A stretch of 5,118 nucleotides of DNA from an uncultured Legionellales bacterium (lineage in GTDB: Bacteria; Pseudomonadota; Gammaproteobacteria; UBA1113): positions 1-5,118 of the forward strand of contig CAMFJO010000090.1 in NCBI GenBank assembly GCA_945956945.1, given 5' to 3'. Made by a program: the position numbers and the translations under genes. This document shows, one piece after another, positions 1 to 5,070 of this stretch. Every line of letters begins with the position of its first letter. Positions within the stretch are counted from its first letter, which is position 1. A model generated the notes under the pieces. It did no database searches. It was not told the DNA's origin and saw only the letters and a list, made by a program, of their open reading frames with translations.

Positions 1-106
1 GCCCGGCAATCAACTTGCGTACTTCGTGTTGACTCTTACCACAGAAAGAGCAATACAAGGTACCATCGTCATCATGATTGTCATCATTGTCTTTTTTATT
101 CACCAT
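1..106 (-). CDS. clpX: ATP-dependent Clp protease ATP-binding subunit ClpX, N-terminal fragment
   Basis: Only the first 35 codons are present; the gene runs off the left edge. ClpX is the AAA+ hexameric unfoldase that recognises tagged substrates and threads them into ClpP. What is visible is the start of the zinc-binding domain: Cys19-Ser-Phe-Cys22 followed by [13 protein letters not shown], a near-invariant ClpX signature. The second Cys pair and the AAA+ module lie outside the window. The ATG at 106-104 is preceded by AGGAG (complement of 114-118) with 7 nt between, which supports this start. The residues before the first Cys are rich in Asp and Asn (NDDNHDDDG), slightly longer and more acidic than in E. 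coli ClpX as I remember it. It lies downstream of clpP on the same strand, the standard gammaproteobacterial order. Identity is very secure even from this short piece. Confidence 0.95.
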   Translation of the reverse strand, partial: MVNKKDNDDNHDDDGTLYCSFCGKSQHEVRKLIAG

Positions 107-138
107 TCTAGCGCTCCTAAAACTGTCGTCTCTTAAAA

Positions 139-192
139 AGTATAGCCACACCCCACACTGTAAAGTATAAGCCTATAAATTTTGTTTGCTCA
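139..192 (-). promoter_or_regulatory. Possible clpX promoter region
   Basis: On the minus strand two TATACT hexamers lie upstream of clpX, at the complements of 139-144 and 164-169. The distal one has a poor -35 match (TGAGCA, complement of 187-192, 17-bp spacing). The proximal one has a good TTTACA (complement of 159-164), but only 14 bp away, which is short for a sigma-70 promoter. I see no convincing heat-shock (sigma-32) promoter. clpX may instead be transcribed by read-through from clpP. This is a weak call. Confidence 0.25.
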
Positions 193-222
193 TATTTCTG
201 GTTATTTAATGATCAAAAACAA

Positions 223-232
223 CCTGTACAGG
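223..232. repeat. 10-bp perfect palindrome CCTGTACAGG
   Basis: CCTGTACAGG is its own reverse complement. It sits 10 bp from the larger palindrome at 242-268 in the clpP-clpX gap. It could be a half of a regulator binding site or part of a 3' structure of the clpP transcript. It is too short for a LexA-type operator as I know the consensus, and no function can be assigned. Confidence 0.4.
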
Positions 233-241
233 GGAAATTAT

Positions 242-268
242 TTAAGGAATAAATTATTTATTCCTTAA
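242..268. repeat. Perfect inverted repeat downstream of clpP (possible weak terminator or operator)
   Basis: TTAAGGAATAAAT and its exact reverse complement ATTTATTCCTTAA flank a single T, giving 13-bp arms with no mismatch. As RNA it would form a hairpin of about 11 bp with a 5-nt AT-rich loop, but only two of the stem pairs are G-C. On the minus strand, downstream of clpP, it is followed by AATAATTTCCCC, which is not a clean U-tract. Standard intrinsic terminators have GC-rich stems and a run of U, so this is at best a weak terminator. A protein-binding site or an mRNA-stabilising or attenuating hairpin between clpP and clpX is equally possible. The symmetry itself is certain; the role is not. 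Confidence 0.6.
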
Positions 269-318
269 TGTGAAATAGCAAACATCACCCTCTTACTTTA
301 GAAATGAAGGCAGGCATC

Positions 319-978
319 CTATTTTTCAAGAGGTGGCTCTGACACAGGTGACCGTTTATAGTAGATTGCATCGACTAAACCATATTCTACAGCACGTTCA
401 GCGGACATAAAATTGTCACGTTCGGTGTCTGTATGGATCTCTACCACCGTTCGGCCTGTATGATGTGCCAAAATAGTGTCCAAACGGCCGCGTAAAAACA
501 TGGCTTCACGGGCATGGATTTCTATATCGGTAGCCTGTCCTTGATAGCCACCCGAAACTTGATGGATCATCACTCGGGAATTAGGTAAACAATAACGCTT
601 CTTTTCTGCTCCAGCACATAATATTAAAGAGCCCATGCTCGCTGCTTGCCCTATACAAAGCGTACTCACATCGGGCTTAATAAACTGCATGGTGTCATAA
701 ACGGCCAATCCTGCCGTTACCACCCCTCCCGGAGAATTGATGTAAAGCGAAATGTCTTTATCCGGATTGACCGATTCTAGAAAAATCAATTGGGCAATGA
801 TGAGGTTTGCCATGTAATCTTCGACCTGACCTACCAGAAAAACAATGCGTTCTTGCAGTAGCCGTGAATAAATGTCATAAGCCCTTTCGCCCCGTGCAGT
901 TTGTTCAACCACAATGGGCACCAAACCCACATTTTTTTCTATATGTTCTTGCCAAGCATAAAAATGTTTTTTATCCAT
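319..978 (-). CDS. clpP: ATP-dependent Clp protease proteolytic subunit ClpP
   Basis: ClpP is the cytoplasmic serine peptidase that forms a double-heptamer barrel and degrades proteins delivered by ClpX (or ClpA). The 219-residue product is close to the usual 195-215. The catalytic triad is visible by comparison with E. coli ClpP: Ser114 in QAASMGS, His139 in RVMIHQ, and Asp188 in DTERDNF. The oxyanion-region SPGG (82-85), the handle-helix motif [16 protein letters not shown] (143-158) and the C-terminal EYGLVDAI are intact. GLVPIV at 18-23 aligns with the N-terminus of mature E. coli ClpP, so the first 17 residues are probably a propeptide. The ATG at 978 is chosen because GAGGA (complement of 990-994) precedes it. 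The alternative TTG at 996 would start 3 nt after the tig stop, with that GAGGA inside the reading frame. tig ends 21 nt upstream, so the two genes are probably one operon. Confidence 0.98.
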   Translation of the reverse strand: MDKKHFYAWQEHIEKNVGLVPIVVEQTARGERAYDIYSRLLQERIVFLVGQVEDYMANLIIAQLIFLESVNPDKDISLYINSPGGVVTAGLAVYDTMQFIKPDVSTLCIGQAASMGSLILCAGAEKKRYCLPNSRVMIHQVSGGYQGQATDIEIHAREAMFLRGRLDTILAHHTGRTVVEIHTDTERDNFMSAERAVEYGLVDAIYYKRSPVSEPPLEK

Positions 979-989
979 CTTGAATAGGA

Positions 990-994
990 TCCTC
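990..994 (-). promoter_or_regulatory. clpP ribosome binding site
   Basis: GAGGA on the minus strand lies 11 nt before the ATG at 978 and within the short tig-clpP gap. It decides the start: an upstream in-frame TTG at 996 overlaps this purine run and has no ribosome binding site of its own except inside the end of tig. Confidence 0.65.
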
Positions 995-999
995 AATAA

Positions 1000-2367
1000 T
1001 TAATGTTCATGATCACCATGATGATCGTGGTCGTGGTCGTGATCATGATCGTGATGATGATGATCGTGTGCGCCACGGATCGCTTCTTCCGCCGAAACCC
1101 GCTCTTCTTCTAGGGTAGCGGTATTCAACAAAGCATCCACTATCAACATTTCCATTGCTTCGCTTTGTATCTGCTCTAAAAGTTCTTTACTGTTATAATA
1201 CATTTGCATCATTTGCGTCGGATCTTCATAAGCACTCATTTTTTCTTCCAAGAGGGCACGCACATGGCTTGCCTCAACTTTCAGGTTAAAGGCACTCACC
1301 GCTTCTCGCATCAATAATCCCGTTATAATATTATCGCGTGCCTGTGCTGCAAAAGGTGCGGCATTATTGAAATTCACTTTTTGTTTTTGTTTGGCCGCTT
1401 GTGCCTGAATCACCCGCGCAATACGTTCCATCTCTTCATGAACCAATGCATCGGGAATATCAAAGACATTAATGGCTTTTAACTTGGCCAATACACGTTT
1501 TTTATTTTCTTCACGCAAAGCAGTGGCCAATTCCCGCTCTAACCCTTGCTTTAATTCAGCACGCAGCGCTTCTACACCGCCTTCTTTAACACCCAGTAAT
1601 TCTGCAAAAGCTGCATCTATCGTACGCGCCCTGCCTTCTAATACTTCGTGAACCGTCACATCAAAAGTGGTTGCGGCACCGGCCAAAGAAGGTTCATGGT
1701 ATTCTTTAGGAAAGGTAACCTCAATGGTTTTCTTCTCGCCAGCTTTAACACCCACCAGACTTTCTTCAAAACCGGGAATAAATTGTTTAGAACCCAAAAT
1801 CAACTCGGCACCCTCAGCTTTACCACCAGCAAAAGGTTCACCATCACGATAACCGATAAAATCGATCACCAGTTTATCGTTCAGGGCAGCTGCTCTATCC
1901 ACCTTAACCCATTCTTTATATTGATTTTGTAGACGCCCTAACACTTCATCGATGTCTTTGTCTTCTACAGTGGCAACACGCTTACGGATCACTTCACCTG
2001 TGAGATCCTTGAAATTTATCTCCGGCAATACTTCAAATAGCGCCGTAAATTTAAAAGGCGCACTCGGTTCTACTTGCTCTAAATCAATACTGGTGATCTG
2101 CACTACATTGAGTTTTTTATCAACAAAGGCTTCTCTTAGCTTTTCATCAATGACTTTTTGCATAGCATCTTGGCGAATGGCTGCACCATAGCGCTGCACA
2201 ATCACTTTTTCAGGCACTTTGCCCGGTCTGAAACCATCAATGCGTGCCTTAGAGCGTATGTTTTTAACCTCTTGATTAACGGTGGTATCCACCTCATCCC
2301 ATGGCATTTCAATGGTTATTTTGCGCTTTAAGCCTTCCAAACTTTCTAACTGCACTGCACTCGTCAT
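1000..2367 (-). CDS. tig: Trigger factor, ribosome-associated chaperone and peptidyl-prolyl isomerase, with His/Asp-rich tail
   Basis: Trigger factor docks at the ribosome exit tunnel and shields nascent chains in the cytoplasm. The 455-residue protein has the family order: ribosome-binding domain (about 1-115) with the signature GFRPGKVP at 45-52, FKBP-type isomerase domain (about 155-245, with DKLVIDFIGY at 164-173 and IPGFEESLVG at 197-206), and helical C-terminal chaperone arms (about 250-430, including IPDALVHEEMERI at 304-316). After residue 432 comes a 23-residue tail with 13 His and 7 Asp, absent from E. coli trigger factor (432 residues). It recalls the metal-binding His-rich tail of SlyD and could bind Ni, Zn or Cu; that is inference. 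The ATG at 2367 has GAGGT (complement of 2375-2379) 7 nt upstream. The gene starts 27 nt after tRNA-Leu and is followed by clpP, so it is probably cotranscribed with both. Confidence 0.98.
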   Translation of the reverse strand: MTSAVQLESLEGLKRKITIEMPWDEVDTTVNQEVKNIRSKARIDGFRPGKVPEKVIVQRYGAAIRQDAMQKVIDEKLREAFVDKKLNVVQITSIDLEQVEPSAPFKFTALFEVLPEINFKDLTGEVIRKRVATVEDKDIDEVLGRLQNQYKEWVKVDRAAALNDKLVIDFIGYRDGEPFAGGKAEGAELILGSKQFIPGFEESLVGVKAGEKKTIEVTFPKEYHEPSLAGAATTFDVTVHEVLEGRARTIDAAFAELLGVKEGGVEALRAELKQGLERELATALREENKKRVLAKLKAINVFDIPDALVHEEMERIARVIQAQAAKQKQKVNFNNAAPFAAQARDNIITGLLMREAVSAFNLKVEASHVRALLEEKMSAYEDPTQMMQMYYNSKELLEQIQSEAMEMLIVDALLNTATLEEERVSAEEAIRGAHDHHHHDHDHDHDHDHHGDHEH

Positions 2368-2394
2368 CTCTAAGACCTCAAATTATTTTAAATA

Positions 2395-2479
2395 TGGTGC
2401 GAAAGGAGAGACTCGAACTCTCACGGGTTGCCCCGCTGGAACCTAAATCCAGTGCGTCTGCCAATTCCGCCACTTTCGC
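2395..2479 (-). tRNA. tRNA-Leu(UAG), CCA encoded
   Basis: The minus strand folds as a class II tRNA of 85 nt. The acceptor stem GCGAAAG pairs with CTTTCGC, followed by discriminator A and an encoded CCA at 2395-2397. The D arm is GCG...CGC with TTGGCAGA. The anticodon stem CTGGA/TCCAG encloses the loop TTTAGGT with anticodon TAG (complement of 2443-2445), which reads CUA and other CUN codons. The long variable arm (GGG-GCAA-CCC) is typical of tRNA-Leu, and the T arm is GAGAG-TTCGAGT-CTCTC. It closely resembles E. coli leuW. It lies directly upstream of tig on the same strand with no terminator between, so tig mRNA probably arises by processing of a joint transcript. Confidence 0.97.
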
Positions 2480-2490
2480 AGGAAGGCGCT

Positions 2491-2519
2491 ATTATACCTA
2501 TAAATTGGACTGGGGTAAA
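2491..2519 (-). promoter_or_regulatory. Sigma-70 promoter of tRNA-Leu-tig-clpP
   Basis: On the minus strand a consensus TATAAT (complement of 2491-2496) lies 17 bp from TTTACC (complement of 2514-2519, 4 of 6 to TTGACA). The -10 box is followed by the GC-rich AGCGCC, a discriminator typical of stable-RNA promoters under stringent control. Transcription would start near 2484, leaving only about 5 nt before the tRNA 5' end. It is the only strong promoter visible ahead of tig and clpP. Confidence 0.8.
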
Positions 2520-2525
2520 TGCTTA

Positions 2526-2648
2526 TACTCTTCGTCCTTCAAACGGCAAGTTTGTTGCGTGCTCGCCTGGGCTCGTCATGTATGTTTTGGATACACTCCT
2601 CGCCAAATGGGCACACGCGCCTCCTTGCCGTTCGAAATACTTTGAGTA
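2526..2648. repeat. 123-bp imperfect palindrome between divergent promoters
   Basis: Three blocks share exactly one symmetry centre at 2587. TACTC (2526-2530) pairs with GAGTA (2644-2648). TTCAAACGGCAAG (2538-2550) pairs with CTTGCCGTTCGAA (2624-2636), 12 of 13 positions. TGTAT (2579-2583) pairs with ATACA (2591-2595) around a 7-nt loop. Between these, GCGTG (2557-2561) and CACGC (2614-2618) pair with a one-base shift. The whole could form a long cruciform or hairpin. It fills the space between the tRNA-Leu promoter and the promoter of the downstream plus-strand gene, so it lies outside both predicted transcripts and does not fit a terminator role. A dispersed REP- or MITE-like repeat is the simplest explanation. 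No open reading frame worth keeping lies within it. Confidence 0.7.
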
Positions 2649-2658
2649 AATCAGCCCC

Positions 2659-2687
2659 TGCCCAGAAGCCTTATTTTATGGTATAAT
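2659..2687 (+). promoter_or_regulatory. Promoter of the 84-residue membrane protein gene
   Basis: TATAAT at 2682-2687 is preceded by TG at 2679-2680, giving the extended -10 form TGnTATAAT. The -35 position (TGCCCA, 2659-2664, 17-bp spacing) is poor, which an extended -10 can compensate. The start would be near 2694, giving an untranslated leader of about 30 nt that carries the ribosome binding site. Confidence 0.65.
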
Positions 2688-2724
2688 GCTGTCCAATATT
2701 AATACAAAATAGAGAGGGTTCCTC

Positions 2725-2979
2725 ATGAAACAAGGCTTTGCGTTTTCGAGCGGCGGTGGTTTTCTAAGCCGTATACTCCCTTTTATTGCTCTGGGTATTT
2801 TTTGTGTGCTGAGCATTATTGGTTTCCTGATATTGTCTTATGTCGCTCTAATCGGTGCCGCTTTAGGACTTGTATTATTTATTGCCAATTGTATTTACCG
2901 CAAATTGAAAGGCCGCAAGGCGATGCCCCCGGCTTTCACTCAACGCCAAGGGCGGACCTACGATCATAGAGATTTGTGA
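2725..2979 (+). CDS. Hypothetical small membrane protein, two transmembrane helices
   Basis: I do not recognise this 84-residue protein. A short N-terminus rich in Gly and Ser (SSGGGF at 8-13) is followed by two adjacent hydrophobic stretches, roughly residues 17-36 and 38-57. A basic segment (YRKLKGRK, 58-65) and a polar tail follow. The pattern suggests an inner-membrane helical hairpin with both ends cytoplasmic by the positive-inside rule. The start is well supported: GAGGG at 2714-2718 lies 6 nt before the ATG, and an extended -10 promoter lies at 2679-2687. Its stop is only 4 bp from the stop of the convergent large membrane protein gene, and no intrinsic terminator is evident between them. 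It is transcribed divergently from tRNA-Leu-tig. Signals and composition favour a real gene; function is unknown. Confidence 0.8.
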   Translation: MKQGFAFSSGGGFLSRILPFIALGIFCVLSIIGFLILSYVALIGAALGLVLFIANCIYRKLKGRKAMPPAFTQRQGRTYDHRDL

Positions 2980-2983
2980 AAGA

Positions 2984-4873
2984 CTACAAAATGGTACACC
3001 CGGGGCGACAGCGTGTAGACTTTTCTGCGTTCTCTAAGGACTGTGAAGGCAAAAGCAATAAGTTTTCATCGTCATCATTTTGTACTGTTACCGCTGATCG
3101 GGAACCTTGATTAAACCATGCTTGTGGATTCTCGCTTATAGGAACTAGCGATTGTGAATTCCTGCTCATAGCAATGGGCGATTGTGGCGGCTTTTCGTGC
3201 AACTTTGCTCTTTCTACTTTTATCTCTTCAACCAGATCTTTCCATTCTGCTATTGAAATAGGTTTTATACCCTTATTTGTGGCAACGGTATCCAATATCT
3301 CTTCCATCATTTCCTGTGAAGAAACTTCATTGAGCAGCAACATGAGTTTCCCCAGATAAACATCCGCTAGTTTGCCAATAAATTCTTCAGCACCATGAAG
3401 AAAAGCCGCTTTTTTTCGAACGTCCGGATCAGTAGCAGAAAATCGGGCATTTTCTAAACGCGACTTATTGATAGCTCTTAAAGTATAATAAATATTGAAG
3501 GACATACTCACAAAATAAGCACATAGAGCAACAAAAAGAGGGATAGGACAATTCAAGGGATTCAGATCCCAGGAAGAAGGCGTATCTTGTCCTGAAGAAT
3601 GGCTGTCACCCAGAGAATCATGGTCTATATCCTCACAGAAATCATCCTTTAATTGCCACTGACCGAAAGTAATCGCTTCGGAAAGTACCTTTAATATGTC
3701 GGGGGTCATTGAGCCGCTGTTAACAAAATTAGTAAACCCTGTCACTGAACCCAGGGAAACACCACCCACCATGATCGCTAAAGTACTTTTGGGATAAATA
3801 TTGTAGACGGGGATCTGCTCCCGTAGGAACAAAATGAAACGCTGCTGTCCAATGGCCTCTATTATTTTGTAGGCAGTAGAAGAAACTTTTTTAGCCCCAA
3901 TCAACATCAAACGACCAAAAGGATAGATAGCAAAGGCTGTTAATATCCCTACAGGTGGATAAGTAATCCACTTAGACAGGGATCCAAATATCAACTGCAA
4001 AAGAGCATAAGGAACCTTCGCCGTATTGGCAACGTATCCGGCCATACCTATACGCGCAGTAGTTTTAAGAGAAAAAACAGAAACATCAAGCCCTACACTC
4101 GCAGCAGGTACTGGATCGAGCAAGGAGGCTAATAATGCTTTAGCGCTAATCTCATTAAAATCCAAAGTGGTTATTTTCCCCTGATTATGGGTTAAGCGAT
4201 GCAGCATTTCTTCGCGAATAGCTTTGAGTATTTTTATTTTTTCTTTATCGAACGCCAATTCATTGCGCAGCGGTTTCATTAGCTCCAGCATAGAATACGT
4301 GGTCATCACAGCGGTGGAAGCAAAAGCGGCTGAAACCCAGATAGCTTGTTCCCACAAGGGTTCTGTGGCCACAGAAATTTTTGTTAAAAAAGTAATAGGG
4401 AAGGCCGCAAGAGCGCCTTGCACATAAGGTTTAATTAATTCGCGTTTTTTCTGTTTGCTCGGTTCTAACCACGCTATTCCCGCTTCGCTCGCCGCTACAT
4501 ATCGGTGGGCAATCTCATTGCCCATGCCCACAGAAGGTAATGCAGAAAAGATAAGACTAAAGACACCTGCAGGAACTTTAAAACTTTTTGGCAACCATAA
4601 AATACCTTGGCATTCATCGTAATAAGCAATGGAGCCGACTAAAGAAGCACCCAGAATAGCGATAACGCCTGCTTTTAAACCTGTGCTGAGTCCAGGACGA
4701 GCAACATCGGTTCTATAAGCAAGATCTGCATCCGCTTGAGACAACATAGTTATTTCCGGGGAATCAAGATCTACTACTGTATCATTCGGTACGCCTGCTT
4801 CCGATCCGGAAATATCGGTATAAAAATCTGCTTCATTATCGTCGTAAGGTATTTTACCACCAGGTGTTGCCAT
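2984..4873 (-). CDS. Large multi-pass membrane protein of unknown family with C-terminal CaaX box; candidate effector
   Basis: I do not recognise this 629-residue protein. The first 65 residues are polar and acidic. About six to eight hydrophobic segments follow, near 66-84, 102-117, 151-166, 176-197, 275-298, 304-325, 364-384 and 444-465. A charged stretch (about 200-245) and an acidic Ser/Asp-rich loop (about 408-436) separate them. The tail after 465 is soluble, with helical stretches (about 483-560), a 10-residue tandem repeat (563-582) and an acidic patch (NDDDEN, 599-604). It ends RCRPGCTIL: Cys626-Thr-Ile-Leu fits the eukaryotic CaaX prenylation box, with terminal Leu favouring geranylgeranylation, and nearby Cys622 could be acylated. 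Glu614 and Glu617 loosely fit a Dot/Icm-type glutamate-rich signal. An effector targeted to host membranes is an inference. The ATG at 4873 is preferred over one 22 codons upstream because AGGAGA lies 9 nt before it. Confidence 0.88.
   Translation of the reverse strand: MATPGGKIPYDDNEADFYTDISGSEAGVPNDTVVDLDSPEITMLSQADADLAYRTDVARPGLSTGLKAGVIAILGASLVGSIAYYDECQGILWLPKSFKVPAGVFSLIFSALPSVGMGNEIAHRYVAASEAGIAWLEPSKQKKRELIKPYVQGALAAFPITFLTKISVATEPLWEQAIWVSAAFASTAVMTTYSMLELMKPLRNELAFDKEKIKILKAIREEMLHRLTHNQGKITTLDFNEISAKALLASLLDPVPAASVGLDVSVFSLKTTARIGMAGYVANTAKVPYALLQLIFGSLSKWITYPPVGILTAFAIYPFGRLMLIGAKKVSSTAYKIIEAIGQQRFILFLREQIPVYNIYPKSTLAIMVGGVSLGSVTGFTNFVNSGSMTPDILKVLSEAITFGQWQLKDDFCEDIDHDSLGDSHSSGQDTPSSWDLNPLNCPIPLFVALCAYFVSMSFNIYYTLRAINKSRLENARFSATDPDVRKKAAFLHGAEEFIGKLADVYLGKLMLLLNEVSSQEMMEEILDTVATNKGIKPISIAEWKDLVEEIKVERAKLHEKPPQSPIAMSRNSQSLVPISENPQAWFNQGSRSAVTVQNDDDENLLLLPSQSLENAEKSTRCRPGCTIL
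3127..3186 (-). repeat. Tandem 30-bp repeat coding a 10-residue repeat
   Basis: Two adjacent 30-bp units (3127-3156 and 3157-3186) agree at 22 of 30 positions, both ending ATTGTG on the plus strand. They encode SQSLVPISEN and PQSPIAMSRN in the C-terminal tail of the large membrane protein, and the next residues (PQAW) look like the start of a decayed third copy. The unit is an exact multiple of three, so copy-number change would not break the frame. Confidence 0.65.
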
Positions 4874-4882
4874 AATTGTTAA

Positions 4883-4888
4883 TCTCCT
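4883..4888 (-). promoter_or_regulatory. Ribosome binding site of the large membrane protein gene
   Basis: AGGAGA on the minus strand lies 9 nt before the ATG at 4873. It decides the start of the 629-residue protein. The in-frame ATG at 4939 has no comparable purine run before it and would place this site inside the coding region. Confidence 0.8.
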
Positions 4889-4970
4889 TTTTATTATATT
4901 ATCAATGCGTAAAACACGGCCCTGCCATTTGCCTGACACTTAAAGATGAATGGGTGAAATTGTAAGGTGG

Positions 4971-5069
4971 TTACGTTGAACGAAAGAAAAAATGAAAAGC
5001 AGATATTGTCAATTTATTATTATCATCCATAATGTCATTCGCTTTTTTAGCATAATTGATAGTCTCATC
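4971..5069 (-). CDS. Possible C-terminal end of an upstream gene, truncated by the contig end
   Basis: Minus-strand reading from 5069 gives 32 codons without a stop, then TAA at 4971-4973. The first part (DETINYAKKANDIMDD at its start) has a natural, soluble-helix-like composition, while the last residues (FHFFFRST) are less typical. The other minus-strand frame with ATG codons ends at a TGA after a short, Met- and Ile-rich stretch. The fragment is too short to identify, and a 33-codon open frame in AT-rich DNA is not rare, so this may be chance. If real, the gene lies 97 nt upstream of the large membrane protein gene on the same strand, and its remainder is lost because the sequence beyond 5070 is adapter. 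Confidence 0.25.
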   Translation of the reverse strand, partial: DETINYAKKANDIMDDNNKLTISAFHFFFRST

Positions 5070-5070
5070 C

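Noticed and set aside
979..996. Upstream TTG start for clpP adding six residues (225 residues in total)
   Set aside because: It lies 3 nt after the tig stop, has no ribosome binding site of its own and would translate the GAGGA that serves the ATG at 978.
1010..1070. Short direct repeats as a CRISPR or regulatory array
   Set aside because: The GATCAT/GACCAC-like pattern is explained by the His-Asp codons of the trigger factor tail; there are no spacers.
1648..2191. Plus-strand open frames inside tig
   Set aside because: Antisense to a certain, full-length trigger factor gene; they are frame shadows.
2301..2649. Plus-strand open frames crossing the tRNA and palindrome
   Set aside because: They run antisense through tig and tRNA-Leu and then through the palindrome, have no ribosome binding site, and look like shadow frames.
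3174..4427. Plus-strand open frames inside the large membrane protein gene
   Set aside because: Antisense shadows with no start signals; the minus-strand frame is continuous over 629 codons with a good ribosome binding site.
4893..4898. TATAAT on the minus strand as the -10 of the large membrane protein gene
   Set aside because: Transcription would begin inside the ribosome binding site, and no acceptable -35 lies 16-18 bp upstream. A perfect TTGACA (complement of 5007-5012) has only a poor -10 (TTTCTT) at the right distance, so no promoter is called here.
4874..4939. Upstream ATG at 4939 extending the large membrane protein to 651 residues
   Set aside because: AGGAGA lies 9 nt before the inner ATG at 4873, while the outer ATG lacks such a site; the extra 22 residues are basic and unlike the acidic start that follows.
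4992..5069. Plus-strand open frame starting at ATG 4992 and running off the contig
   Set aside because: It has no convincing ribosome binding site, a biased Ile/Phe composition, and it stays open only by running into adapter sequence.
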